Assembly: GCA_963837355.1 (NCBI GenBank)
Contig: CAWIMY010000009.1
Span: forward strand, 1 to 64,000
Source of the DNA: Aureispira sp963837355
GTDB taxonomy: Bacteria; Bacteroidota; Bacteroidia; Chitinophagales; Saprospiraceae
Direction of reading: 5' to 3'
Length of the DNA: 64,000 bases
The position numbers were made by a program, and so were the translations under genes. Shown one piece after another: positions 55,201 to 63,501 of this stretch. Positions within the stretch are counted from its first letter, which is position 1, and each line of letters opens with the position of its first letter. Under the pieces are notes generated by a model. That model ran no database searches, was not told the DNA's origin, and saw nothing but the letters and a program-made list of their open reading frames with translations.

Positions 55201-57268
55201 CAGGTTTTTTATTGTTGCGCGAACGCACCGAGCGAATGCGAATTTTGTCAAAATCGTGGTCTTTTTTCTTGGTATTGACCGACAGGGTATAGTGAAATAA
55301 TTTTTCCCGTAGGGTAATCGTTCCCTTATCTTCATCGTATAACACAAACCCATCTTTGACCATTTCTAAATAAAGCGGCAAGGTCGTTTTTCTATCAAAA
55401 GAAGGATCGCGCACCACATTGCTTAGGTCGTACACATCCATTGCCCCAAACTTAAATACATTGGGAAAACCGCGTTCAAAATCTCGGTAAGTTTGGTCAT
55501 TTTTCACAATCTTAAACGAAGGATTGCGACTGGCTTTTTCTACTTCTTGCGCCGTTAGAATACTAATGCGCTCCATGCGCTTGTCCAACAACTTGGCTAA
55601 GAGGTCGGCATCAATAACACGCGGATCAAATTCTTCAATTTCTAAGGGTTCGGTATCGGTGGGCTCGTCATCCGCCGTAAAATCGGTGGGAAATTCTTCT
55701 TTAAAAAGCGAATCGTCCTCTGGCTCTGGTAAAGGGAGCGGCTTACCATCCTCATCACACAACCAAGGTGCTTCCTCACAAATATCTCCCATTCCTTTGT
55801 CATCCACAACGTCGTCTACAGGTACAAAACCACCCTCCAACGCTTCCATCGACTCCTTCAACTTATCCGAGTAGACGGCAAATTTGACCAGTGGATTAAT
55901 GGAAATGATGTTTCGGTATTTCTCGTACAAGAGCTGATCGAAGTGGTTTTCCGAGGCCATTTCCATATCCTGCTTGTTATCGCCCAAATTGATTTGGTCG
56001 GTATCAATAAACCACGATAGCGAGGCGACTTTCATATCCATTTGTTGGAGCGAATTGTGAAAGGGCACTTTAGAAATTCTGGATTCACTGCGCGTCAAAT
56101 CTATTTTTCGGTGGACAATGCTGTATAAAAAGTTGATAGAAGGGTGATAAATAGAATCTAATTTTCCATCTTCCCCGTGGATGTACAAGGTTACTACGGC
56201 ATCCTCTGAAACTACTTTTTGACCTTTGAGAATGTCAAAATTCTTAGACTCTGCTTTGGCAATGCGCTGGCCTTCTTTATTAGAAATATAAACGGTAGAA
56301 AGGCCTTTTTGGTCGCCATACCCCCGTACAGAAGACCCCGCCATTTTAAATCCCCCTTGATAACTAACCCCTTCCCCAATGTCATCCATTTCGATGTCTC
56401 GGGCATTGGAGGTAAACTGTGGGTAGCGCGAATTGGACGCGTCGTGTTTAAAGATCTTATCCACCAACATCCCTTCAATGGGCTTGTTAAATACCGAATT
56501 GTAGTATAAGGTAGCATTGGGGCCACTGTAAGTTGTGCTTCGAGTTTCGATTTTGTATTTTTTGAGCAAAGCATAGGCATCGCGTGCGCCTTCTGTCATC
56601 CACTCTACTTTTCCTTTGACTCCATACCAAGTTTGTTCCAAGGGGTAGTAAATACCTTTCGCATCCTTGATTACTAGTGAATCACTCTTATTGTAACAAA
56701 TTAAGTTGGTGTTATCATACTTGATCGACAGGCGGTCTTTTTCGTACTTCATGGTAAATACCCGCGACTCCGAGCGCCATTTGTGGCTTCCCTTAGAAAT
56801 ATCATATAAGTTGCCCGTCTCCCAAAAAGTACGGCTAAATTTGAGGTACTGTTCGTATTCAGCGGTCTTCCCCGTTGCTTGACTCTCTAATACTTTCTTA
56901 GAAATAGTAATCCAGCGGTCGAAGTGCTGCGAGGCCAAGCCAGGATCGTCGGCAAAAGTGTTGATGGCATCTAGTACATGGCGAAAAAAGTTATACCGCT
57001 TCATTTTGCGCTTGATCATTTCGTTGCCCAGACTTGCCAAGCCTTGATAAAATTCAGGTGTCCACTTTCCCGCTTTTTGGTTCTGTTTCCACTCCTCCAT
57101 TATTTCCTCTGACTCTTCCCGTTTGATGGACAACATGATTTCCTCCATGTACTTGTAACAAGCTTCAGGATCTGTGGGGATTTCGTCAATCTCCTCGTCT
57201 TGCGCGTTCACTGTCCAACCCAAGAATAAAAATAAAACGAGGGGTAGTAATTTTACGATCATTTGCAT
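52229..57268 (-). CDS. Very large secreted protein of unknown function (1,679 residues)
   Basis: The signal peptide is MQMIVKLLPLVLFLFLGWTVNAQ; an alternative start is at the second Met. The N-terminal 200 residues are helical and acidic (DEEIDEIPTDPEACYKYMEEIML). After that the protein is dominated by repeated short beta-strand units of the type GLLGRGKFDWYGATLESN / GLIGRGRLDYLGATVESDYIEF / FKGTMGISNEG, as in beta-helix or OstA/LptA-like folds. A highly acidic Pro-rich linker with Asp/Glu runs occurs near 515-560. C-terminal sequence resembles no sorting domain. It is probably periplasmic or surface-exposed; I do not recognise the family and propose no function. It has its own strong terminator. 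Confidence 0.65.
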   Translation of the reverse strand: MQMIVKLLPLVLFLFLGWTVNAQDEEIDEIPTDPEACYKYMEEIMLSIKREESEEIMEEWKQNQKAGKWTPEFYQGLASLGNEMIKRKMKRYNFFRHVLDAINTFADDPGLASQHFDRWITISKKVLESQATGKTAEYEQYLKFSRTFWETGNLYDISKGSHKWRSESRVFTMKYEKDRLSIKYDNTNLICYNKSDSLVIKDAKGIYYPLEQTWYGVKGKVEWMTEGARDAYALLKKYKIETRSTTYSGPNATLYYNSVFNKPIEGMLVDKIFKHDASNSRYPQFTSNARDIEMDDIGEGVSYQGGFKMAGSSVRGYGDQKGLSTVYISNKEGQRIAKAESKNFDILKGQKVVSEDAVVTLYIHGEDGKLDSIYHPSINFLYSIVHRKIDLTRSESRISKVPFHNSLQQMDMKVASLSWFIDTDQINLGDNKQDMEMASENHFDQLLYEKYRNIISINPLVKFAVYSDKLKESMEALEGGFVPVDDVVDDKGMGDICEEAPWLCDEDGKPLPLPEPEDDSLFKEEFPTDFTADDEPTDTEPLEIEEFDPRVIDADLLAKLLDKRMERISILTAQEVEKASRNPSFKIVKNDQTYRDFERGFPNVFKFGAMDVYDLSNVVRDPSFDRKTTLPLYLEMVKDGFVLYDEDKGTITLREKLFHYTLSVNTKKKDHDFDKIRIRSVRSRNNKKPANAIFDLKKGAIETYGVQEFILSDSQQVIARPFNGQVNMLAGRNMDFNGVMSGGFCNFTGTDFHFIYDIFHVEMDSINYLDMFIFKRARHGEDAPEWQIGRPKEERATVEATERLTNEKEPINSVLEGGSGLMLIDVPSNKSGRMQSDPIYPSFESTSRSRVYYDKRNRQGEGVYPRDSFYYEVEPFILNGMDNLEPEQLVFEGKLYAANIFEPINEQLRVMYHDLSLGFETQTRGNDPNPIYIRDDKRGKGTFKGTMGISNEGLIGRGRLDYLGATVESDYIEFLPKQFRAEDVDSFNLAGSSRDGVEFPDVKGEQVQIDWAPYSDSMYIESTIEEGAPFQFFDSTDFYLDGSLTLTPDGLLGRGKFDWYGATLESNPGGDFKFGKQSIASPSSAVIIKSRGVQKFAFENENVDLKIDFEAQTGDFISQEADLATDLPYNSYQTSLDQFHWDMKTDHIFMDAQEGKTGFFLATEQAQDSLVFLGEKADYDLNTGLLKIDGVENIRVADAFIYPKDKHIEIEEASHMRTLEDSRIVADTLNQNHVIQRATINVLSRNEFKADGYLEFNVEGHKDQEIRFDNVTSAQEEPGMFVTVGSGTVQDTANFFLDKRTRFKGEVNLNSKSELLTFNGFAKISSSVIPTQEWFGIDSKIDKRDVSIVYDNPKNPDGENLFVGLYLDLDTMDLYPAILSPKHNASDRSIFSTTGVLKFDNENNQYLFGDSARVLGDAEAGQLFTVSEKNAKVVASGRFDFNRGFQGEGNPNFLVDIVGDFTFFLNTKSDYLFETSTNLDFYLPQVLRDIIVNDLQSNDELIDKVLYASIKNEKLHQHMKNYIPDEKKFEKMWKKVKDDERLQLPNDFAHTFFFVNNKLLWSPKTESFVTQGSRLQLASIGGKHLGQNVKGHLEILNDPARTDAMTFYIISPNGDWYYFSYQRGFLKTVSSNPDYNNAIASLKTKDRRVKTDNGNWMEIVIGSPGEYSSFKNKASAAHN

Positions 57269-57395
57269 AATATAATGAATGAGTTGTGTAATAGTTCTAG
57301 TAGCTACTTACGACACTATAAACGTACCGTTTCCAATTCCGAAAGGGCTTTAACATTTTTTTGTTAGGGCGGGTGTACCCGAACACTATTTCCCC

Positions 57396-58226
57396 CTACA
57401 AGGTAAACAGTAAACAGCGCCATTGCTGGCGGGCTTCTTGGCGTACCAAAGCCAAGCCCTGTTCCGTCGCGGCCTTTACCACCAAAGGAATATCTTGTTC
57501 TAAGAATCCCGAACACAGAATTTGCCCCCCTTTATTCAAACGCTGGCGCATATCGGATAGTGTTCCTAAAATAACATTTCTATTAATGTTTGCCAAAATA
57601 AGGTCGTAGGTTTGTACAGGCACCACACTTAATTCGCCGTGGTATACTTGCATGTCTTTTGTTAAGACGCCATTGAGCTGCATATTTTCCAACGTATTCT
57701 CATAAGCCCAATAGTCAATATCTACCGCATCTAAGTGCGCGGCACCTAAACGCTGTGCTAAAATTGCCAAGACACCTGTTCCACAGCCATAGTCCAATAC
57801 TTGCTTGCCCTGCACCTCTAAATCCCGCAATTGCAACAGCATCATGTAGGTGGTGGCATGGTGGCCTGTTCCAAATGACATTTTAGGAGTAACCTCCAAT
57901 TCGTATTGTACGCCACCAATGGGTGGATGAAAACTCGCCCGCACCGCGCAAAAATCTTCAACGACAACGGGCTCATAATCGGCCTCCCATTGCGCATTCC
58001 AATTTTGATCGGCAATCGTTTTAGTCTGCACTTGTAACTCCTGCTCTTCTTGGAGCTCTTGCAAAAACTGTTGGGTGTCGGGTGTATAATCGGCTTCTTC
58101 TATGTAAGCGACCAACTGGTTATCTTCTTCTACAAAACCATAAAAATTGACTTGTACCAATTGAGCGATTAATACGTCATTAAGCGTTTCGGTTTTTCCC
58201 GAAATCGTACATTCTATATAATTCAT
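57396..58226 (-). CDS. prmA: Ribosomal protein L11 methyltransferase
   Basis: This 276-residue SAM-dependent methyltransferase trimethylates lysines and the N-terminus of ribosomal protein L11. The N-terminal L11-binding domain (1-70) is followed by a linker and the Rossmann domain. VTPKMSFGTGHHATTYMML (about 122-140) and the SAM motif VLDYGCGTGVLAILAQRLGA (about 155-174) are typical, as are DAVDIDYWAYENTLENMQLN and LILANINRNVIL. The N-terminal domain is slightly short compared to E. coli PrmA (293 residues), as usual in Bacteroidota. It is cytosolic and sits between a secreted giant and a DUF72 gene, with no operon partner evident. Confidence 0.93.
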   Translation of the reverse strand: MNYIECTISGKTETLNDVLIAQLVQVNFYGFVEEDNQLVAYIEEADYTPDTQQFLQELQEEQELQVQTKTIADQNWNAQWEADYEPVVVEDFCAVRASFHPPIGGVQYELEVTPKMSFGTGHHATTYMMLLQLRDLEVQGKQVLDYGCGTGVLAILAQRLGAAHLDAVDIDYWAYENTLENMQLNGVLTKDMQVYHGELSVVPVQTYDLILANINRNVILGTLSDMRQRLNKGGQILCSGFLEQDIPLVVKAATEQGLALVRQEARQQWRCLLFTL

Positions 58227-58354
58227 ACGTCTGTGCTGCCGTGGTTTGGTGAGGTCGCTTTTGCTGCCTACGCCCTTTTTGTATAAAAATTACCACGCAA
58301 TGAATAGGAATTAAGCAGGAACCAATGGGCCTGCTCATTAGAGGCCTTAAAATA

Positions 58355-59269
58355 CTAGAATAAACTTATCTGCCCATCTTTTAGTGGCCTTGTTTTTTTA
58401 GAAAACTCAATTGGGCTGCGTCGCTCTAGTTCTTCGATAAAATAGATACACATTTCGGGAGACAAAATATTGTCGGGTTGATGGGAGAAAAAATAGACTT
58501 CGCGCAAGCCGCGTTCCAACCAATCAATGATGAGCGAAATCCAGTCATCTAGGCGCTGATAATCGGTTTCGTGCAAGCCATTGCCCACAAAACGCAAGAG
58601 TAGCTGGGGCGTAGTCAAACCCAAATGCAAAACATCGCGTCGCCCTGCCACATCCGTAATGACCGTCGCGACCTTGTGGGCGCGCAGCAAATCTAGCAGC
58701 GCCTGAAAGGCGGCCTCGTCTGCAAACCACGCTTCTTGCCGCACTTCCACGGCCAACGGCACTTCTGCCAAGGGAAAACGCGCCAAAAAACGCTCCAACT
58801 GCCCAATACGCGCTGGCCCAAAATTGGGCGGCAACTGCATAAACGAAGTGCCTAGTTTTTCGCGCAAGCCAACAATCGAGTCACAAAACCACCCCAAATC
58901 CTGCCCACGCAAGCCCAACTCTGGATCGTGGCTCACCGATTGGGGAATTTTGGGAGAGAAAACAAAATTATCATCCGTCATATCGTACCACGCTTGTACC
59001 AGCGAAGGAGTAGGCACACGGTAGTGGGTCGTATTCAGTTCTATGGTCGTAAATTGCTTGGCGTAATGTGTTAGAAATTCTGGAGGTTTGGCTTTTGGTG
59101 GATAAAACGTTCCCACCCATTCTTTCATCGCCCAGCCTGTGCATCCAAAATAAATGGCAGGCGGAGCAGTTGGATCAGGCAGTCCGTCCAACAGGTCTTC
59201 GGTCGCTTGCGGCGGAGCAGGCATAGAAAAATCAATAGCGTTAAGATTGCTGACGCGTCCAAATTTCAT
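58355..59269 (-). CDS. DUF72 family protein
   Basis: This 304-residue TIM-barrel protein of the DUF72/YecE group has IYFGCTGWAMKEWVGTFYPPKAKPPEFLTHYAKQFTTIELNTTHYRVP, the family's conserved beginning. NFVFSPKIPQSVSHD, SFMQLPPNFGP, LAVEVRQEAWF and LRFVGNGL / YFFSHQPDN complete it. A short N-terminal extension of about 30 residues precedes the barrel. No catalytic activity is known for the family. Cytosolic. About 85 bases of spacer precede the GH113-like genes on the same strand, with A/T-rich leader. Confidence 0.9.
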   Translation of the reverse strand: MKFGRVSNLNAIDFSMPAPPQATEDLLDGLPDPTAPPAIYFGCTGWAMKEWVGTFYPPKAKPPEFLTHYAKQFTTIELNTTHYRVPTPSLVQAWYDMTDDNFVFSPKIPQSVSHDPELGLRGQDLGWFCDSIVGLREKLGTSFMQLPPNFGPARIGQLERFLARFPLAEVPLAVEVRQEAWFADEAAFQALLDLLRAHKVATVITDVAGRRDVLHLGLTTPQLLLRFVGNGLHETDYQRLDDWISLIIDWLERGLREVYFFSHQPDNILSPEMCIYFIEELERRSPIEFSKKTRPLKDGQISLF

Positions 59270-59377
59270 ACATCCAGTTGTTTTACGTTATAACCCTTCT
59301 TTGTAATAACACAAAAAACAGCACTTGGATGTGGCAACCCTTTATTTTAATTACCTCTTTCTAGGTCGGTTGCAATT

Positions 59378-60460
59378 TTATTGATATAAAAGTTGTAATA
59401 CCTCCGCTGCTTGCTTGCCTTGGGGCGTATAATCCTTGGCCAAATCCCATTCACATTGCGCACTTACCGCATCGGCATACCATTTCCATTGGAAGCCGCC
59501 AGCCCACCAGTCTTCCTCAGAAAAATCGACCAATAGTGCTTGTAACGCATTGGCTTGTGCTACTTCATTTGCGTTGATATTCTGAATATTGGCTTCTAAA
59601 TCCCAAGTATTATAAGCCGCGCCTTCTACACTTAAGTAGCCAAATTCGGTAAATAAAATAGGTTTTTGCTGCTCGGCAGAATAAGCCGCGAGTTGCGCTT
59701 GATAAGGCCCCCATGCTTCCTGTAATTCACAAACAGTTGGTACGTCCTTATCCACTAATGGGAAATAAGCATCTACACCCACATAATCTAAGTCCGCCCA
59801 AAACGTCACTTCTTGGTAGTCATCCCAATTGGCAGCATAAGTGAGTTTGCCTGCATAGACAGCCCGAATTTGAGGAATGAGTTGCTGCCAATAGGCAGGA
59901 CGCTGGGCAACAAAATTGCGCAGTTCGGTACCGATACAAAAATAAGCCACTTGATTAGCGGCAGCAGTTTGCACCCAATCCATAATGAAGTTGGTATAGT
60001 TCTGTTCAAAATTTTGCCAATCTTGCTCATTGGAGAATTGTAAGTGACCCACCCATTCTTCCATTGCCCACAACTGTGGTTTGAGCATCACTTCTAATCC
60101 TTCCGCTTTTGCTTGTTGGAGAGCTTCTAATACTGCTGCACGGATACTTGGCCCATGAGGGCAAGTAGGATCAGTACAACGCGATATTTCATCAATACTA
60201 GGGTCACCAGGGGTATAATAACAATACGGCATTAAAGCCACGCTGTTCATTCCCAAAGCTTTGAGGTCTTGAATGGGGGTTCCTTGAATGGGACTTTGGG
60301 CGGCGACGAGCCCCATACCGCGAATGTGTTGCGCCAGTAAGCCATTTGGTATAGTTGCATCACAAGGCAGCGTTAATTTGTCGGAGCGGCAGCTAGATAG
60401 TCCTAAAAAAGAGAGGAACAACGCTACCCAAGCGGGACGCTGTAAAAAAAAATGTTTCAT
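59378..60460 (-). CDS. GH113-like glycoside hydrolase lipoprotein 1
   Basis: The start is set at the ATG at 60458-60460, as MKHFFLQRPAWVALFLSFLGLSSC forms a lipoprotein signal with lipobox LSSC. The mature protein (about 338 residues) is a TIM barrel of the GH113 type: IRGMGLVAAQSPIQGTPIQDLKALGMNSVALMPYCYY, VMLKPQLWAMEEWVG, the acid/base candidate in FCIGTELRNF and the nucleophile candidate in ILFTEFGYLSVEG. FQWKWY follows near the end. Known GH113 enzymes act on beta-mannan, but most relatives in Bacteroidota are untested. The next upstream gene is a close paralogue. Surface or periplasmic location is implied by the lipid anchor. Confidence 0.82.
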   Translation of the reverse strand: MKHFFLQRPAWVALFLSFLGLSSCRSDKLTLPCDATIPNGLLAQHIRGMGLVAAQSPIQGTPIQDLKALGMNSVALMPYCYYTPGDPSIDEISRCTDPTCPHGPSIRAAVLEALQQAKAEGLEVMLKPQLWAMEEWVGHLQFSNEQDWQNFEQNYTNFIMDWVQTAAANQVAYFCIGTELRNFVAQRPAYWQQLIPQIRAVYAGKLTYAANWDDYQEVTFWADLDYVGVDAYFPLVDKDVPTVCELQEAWGPYQAQLAAYSAEQQKPILFTEFGYLSVEGAAYNTWDLEANIQNINANEVAQANALQALLVDFSEEDWWAGGFQWKWYADAVSAQCEWDLAKDYTPQGKQAAEVLQLLYQ

Positions 60461-60572
60461 GGGAGTCTGTTTTTTTGTGTTGTAATAAAAAACAACAGGG
60501 TTAAAGTTAAAGTTGTTTATAAGATAAGTATTTTTTTTCAAAAAATGACAAGTGGTGCTCAAAAGTTAACCC

Positions 60573-61691
60573 TTAGGGTTTTTGAAACAATTGCTTTAAG
60601 ACCTGCTGCGCTTGTTTATTTTGGGGCGTGTAATCGCGGCCATAATGTCCCTCTCCCATCGACGAGTGATAAGTCGGGTACCATTTCCACAAAAAACCAC
60701 CTGACCACCATGCCTTTTCCCCAAAGGTCTCTAATAAAGCTTGGATGGCATTGGCTTGTGCCAATTCATTGATATTGGCCGATTGTCTATTTTTTTCTAA
60801 CACCCAAGTTTTATGCGCCGCGCCATCCAAACTTAAATAGCCATATTCGGTAAACAGCATCGGCTTTTGCCATTTTTCAGCAAAGGTTTCCAATTCCTGT
60901 ACATAGGGCTGCCAAGCTGCTTTGAGCGCGCACACACTTGGCGTGTCATTTTCTAACAAAGGGAAATAAGCATCAACGCCGATATAATCCAAGGCATCCC
61001 AGAAAGTGACTTGTTGGTAACTGTCCCAGTTGGGGGCGTAGGTGAGCTTGCCTTTGTAAACGAGGCGTATTTCATGAATGAGCTGTCGCCAAAATGTAGG
61101 CCGTTCGTTGGCCACGTGCCGCAGTTCTGTACCAACACAGAGCATTTCTATGGACAAACTATCTGCTACCCGCGCCCAACGCAGCAATAGTTGTCGGTAA
61201 TTTCCTTCAAAGGTTGTCCAGTCTGCTTCATTTTCAAATATCAAGTCACCAATCCATTGATCGTGCGTCCACAATTGTGGTTTGAGCATCACCCGTAAAC
61301 CTTGTTGGTGCGCGTATTCGGTCGATTTTTTTATACCAACTACGCGTTCCCCCCACCAACCATTCTTAGGCGCAGGATTAAAGTTGGGGTTATTTTTCTG
61401 GAAATAGGCATAAGGCAACAACGCCACCCAGCCCGCACCCAACTCTTGCAAGGGCTTTATCGGATCAGATTGAAAAGCCTTAGGCGGCGCAACCAAGGAA
61501 ATACCATTCATTTTATCCGCCAGTAAACCCGTCTTTAGGGCTTCTTGGCAAGGACTGCTAGGAATGGATGCGGTTGAAGGCAGCGTTGAGGCAGCATTAT
61601 TTTTAGCAGCAACAGCGCGTTTTCTTGTTGGACAAGCCATAAGGGCACTTAGGAGCAACAAAAGACCTGTAATTTTTATTAGGAGAGTCAT
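60573..61691 (-). CDS. GH113-like glycoside hydrolase lipoprotein 2 (tandem paralogue)
   Basis: This 372-residue lipoprotein has signal MTLLIKITGLLLLLSALMAC (lipobox LMAC), followed by a Ser/Ala/Pro-rich linker and the same barrel as the gene downstream. It has KMNGISLVAPPKAFQSDPIKPLQELGAGWVALLPYAYF, VMLKPQLWTHDQWIGDL, acid/base candidate CVGTELRHV, a YIGVDAYFPLLENDTPSVC block, nucleophile candidate LFTEYGYLSLDG, and LWKWYP. Exact blocks shared with paralogue 1 include DYIGVDAYFPL/DYVGVDAYFPL and NELAQANAIQAL/NEVAQANALQAL. The 112-base gap between them shows no terminator, so one transcript is possible. The substrate is probably a beta-linked mannose- or glucose-type glycan, by family only. 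Confidence 0.82.
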   Translation of the reverse strand: MTLLIKITGLLLLLSALMACPTRKRAVAAKNNAASTLPSTASIPSSPCQEALKTGLLADKMNGISLVAPPKAFQSDPIKPLQELGAGWVALLPYAYFQKNNPNFNPAPKNGWWGERVVGIKKSTEYAHQQGLRVMLKPQLWTHDQWIGDLIFENEADWTTFEGNYRQLLLRWARVADSLSIEMLCVGTELRHVANERPTFWRQLIHEIRLVYKGKLTYAPNWDSYQQVTFWDALDYIGVDAYFPLLENDTPSVCALKAAWQPYVQELETFAEKWQKPMLFTEYGYLSLDGAAHKTWVLEKNRQSANINELAQANAIQALLETFGEKAWWSGGFLWKWYPTYHSSMGEGHYGRDYTPQNKQAQQVLKQLFQKP

Positions 61692-62343
61692 AATGGTGAA
61701 TTAGTGAGCGAACAAGGGACTTATTGGCATACACCCAAAGAATAACAGGACTAGGACGTAGCATAATAAATATAGTTGAAGGTAAAAACAGGTAGTTTCG
61801 GAGAGCAAAAGGGCATTCTTTTAACAATAGTTTTAGGATACCACAAAAGAAATTCAGTGATTAATTGGTAAGAAATTCAAAAAAAAGATTCTTTCGTTCC
61901 AACCTCTATCCAATAGCAAACGTCTAGGAATCGGAATTAGTGGATTCTAGAAAAAGTAAACCATTCTATAAGAGCTTATAGACTAAAGTTAAGTAAAAAT
62001 AGCCCTAATATAAAAAGAAGCCTTACTTTAGCGGCCACATACTGACAAAGACGCTACGTGTTGACGTTGACAATTATAGTCTTCTAAAAAAATAAGTAGA
62101 AAAATTGCGCTTGCGCTAGTCTAAAAGCAATAAAAAGTATAGAAAGTCCGTCTTAGAAAAACAATATCGTACAATGGATTGTTAGGGTCGTAACACGCAA
62201 TGTTATCTATAAGAGGGATAATTTACGATTCCTTGCATGGTTTTTGATACAAGGCATAAAACTACTTTGACATTTGAGAAATGCCGTTTCTGAGTTCTTG
62301 TAAAGACATTTTTTTTATTTGAAAACAAATTTTCGGCACAATC
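61692..62343. other. Long intergenic region, no gene seen
   Basis: About 650 AT-rich bases between divergent genes hold no frame with recognisable protein, no strong hairpin and no tRNA. The right end leads into a promoter-like pair listed separately. Confidence 0.4.
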
Positions 62344-62374
62344 TTGTAAACCTTCTGTAAAAATTATAGTTTTG
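62344..62374 (+). promoter_or_regulatory. Bacteroidota-type promoter for the 62,464 gene
   Basis: TTG at 62344-62346 (-33-like) and TAGTTTTG at 62367-62374 (-7 element TAnnTTTG) are separated by 20 bases, as for the sigma-ABfr consensus. The predicted transcript start is about 80 bases before the ATG at 62464. Confidence 0.45.
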
Positions 62375-62463
62375 CGCTATAGTCTGTGATTGGAAAAAAT
62401 CATTGACTTAAAAATTACAATCAATTATAATACATTTCTAATCTTTTATCAATTTTAATTACT

Positions 62464-62967
62464 ATGAAGAATTTAATCAATCTATGTTTCTTGACTTTCG
62501 CTTTGTTCATCATCTCTTGTGGCGATCCAGATCCTTGTAAGGATGTACTATGTGGTGATCAAGGTGCTTGTGATGATGGTACTTGTATTTGTGAAGCTGG
62601 TTACGAGCAAGATGCTGACGGCCTATGTAACACAGAAATGCGTGCAAAATTCATCGGTAACTACTCTTTAGTAGAAAACTGTACTACTGGTTCTGACAGC
62701 TACAACTGTGCTATCGCCGCTTCTAGCCAAGGTAATATGAAAGTTGTTTTGAGCAACTTGTACAACCAAGGAATTGCTGTAACTGCTGATATGATCAACA
62801 GTACTGAGTTCTCTATCCCTGCTGGTACAACTTTCGGTACAGGTACTATTTCTGGTACAGGTAAATACGATAACGCTACAGGTACAGTAAGCATCACTGT
62901 TACTTACGAAGTCGATAACCCAGTATTGGGTGTAGACAACTGTGTTGCTACTTTGTCTCCATTGTAG
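62464..62967 (+). CDS. Secreted lipoprotein with an EGF-like module
   Basis: This 167-residue lipoprotein has signal MKNLINLCFLTFALFIISC and lipobox IISC. A cysteine-rich, calcium-binding EGF-like segment follows (CKDVLCGDQGACDDGTCICEAGYEQDADG, about 25-55), then a beta-rich domain of about 110 residues (FIGNYSLVENCTTGSDSYNCAI ... ATGTVSITVTYEVDN) with two further cysteines. Similar small EGF-plus-beta lipoproteins are frequent in Saprospiria, function unknown. The codon use is noticeably uniform (GGTACT/GCTGCT-type), suggesting high expression. It has its own promoter and terminator. Confidence 0.75.
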   Translation: MKNLINLCFLTFALFIISCGDPDPCKDVLCGDQGACDDGTCICEAGYEQDADGLCNTEMRAKFIGNYSLVENCTTGSDSYNCAIAASSQGNMKVVLSNLYNQGIAVTADMINSTEFSIPAGTTFGTGTISGTGKYDNATGTVSITVTYEVDNPVLGVDNCVATLSPL

Positions 62968-63015
62968 GACACTGTTCAATAAGCTACTGCCGATCGAATC
63001 GATAGGCTGTTTATA

Positions 63016-63056
63016 AAAAGGGTTGCTGAATTAATTTTCAGCAATCCTTTTACTTT
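63016..63056 (+). terminator. Terminator after the EGF-like lipoprotein gene
   Basis: A 15-bp stem (63016-63030 with 63037-63051, one G-U pair, loop TTAATT) is followed by a T-rich tract. Confidence 0.9.
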
Positions 63057-63240
63057 TTATTCTTGTTCCTTCTCCTGTCTCCTATACTGCGTTTGGCGCG
63101 CTTTTTTTTCGTCCAACAGGCATTGCTGTTTGTTTCCTTATACTACTTTCTAAGGCAATAGAACCATAGAGCATTTTGTTAGACCCTTCTAGAAAAGCCC
63201 TGCTACACGCTTATTTTCACCATAAAAAACGGTTATTTTT

Positions 63241-63420
63241 ACTACGTGAGGCGTTCGGCGTTCGTGACTTAGTTGCCCTGAGCCTACGGGTTCTACATTG
63301 AAAACTTAAAGCATGACCGAAGGGAACGCACAACTTGGTGCCTTGCACCAACAGGGCTGCCCGCTCACGACTGAAAGGAGCGAATACGCGCTGTAGCCCG
63401 CTAAGACTCCGAAAACTGAC
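63241..63420. repeat. GC-rich structured intergenic block (dispersed repeat or ncRNA)
   Basis: These 180 bases stand out as GC-rich in an AT-rich spacer. They contain pairs such as GCGTTC with GAACGC, TCGTGA with TCACGA, GGGCTGCCCG/GCCCGC and a perfect local hairpin TTGGTGC-CTT-GCACCAA (63335-63351). No protein frame is plausible. It has the look of the long intergenic repeats seen in Saprospiria, or of a structured RNA. Confidence 0.4.
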
Positions 63421-63440
63421 TAGAACATTCCCAAAAACAG

Positions 63441-63473
63441 AACGCCCCTGCGATACAAGATCGAAGGGGCGTT
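63441..63473 (-). terminator. Terminator for the gene at 63,502
   Basis: AACGCCCCT (63441-63449) pairs perfectly with AGGGGCGTT (63465-63473). The A-run to the left (CCAAAAACAG) reads as a T-run for minus-strand transcripts. Confidence 0.8.
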
Positions 63474-63501
63474 TATAAGTTATAGAACTACAAAAGAAGG
63501 A

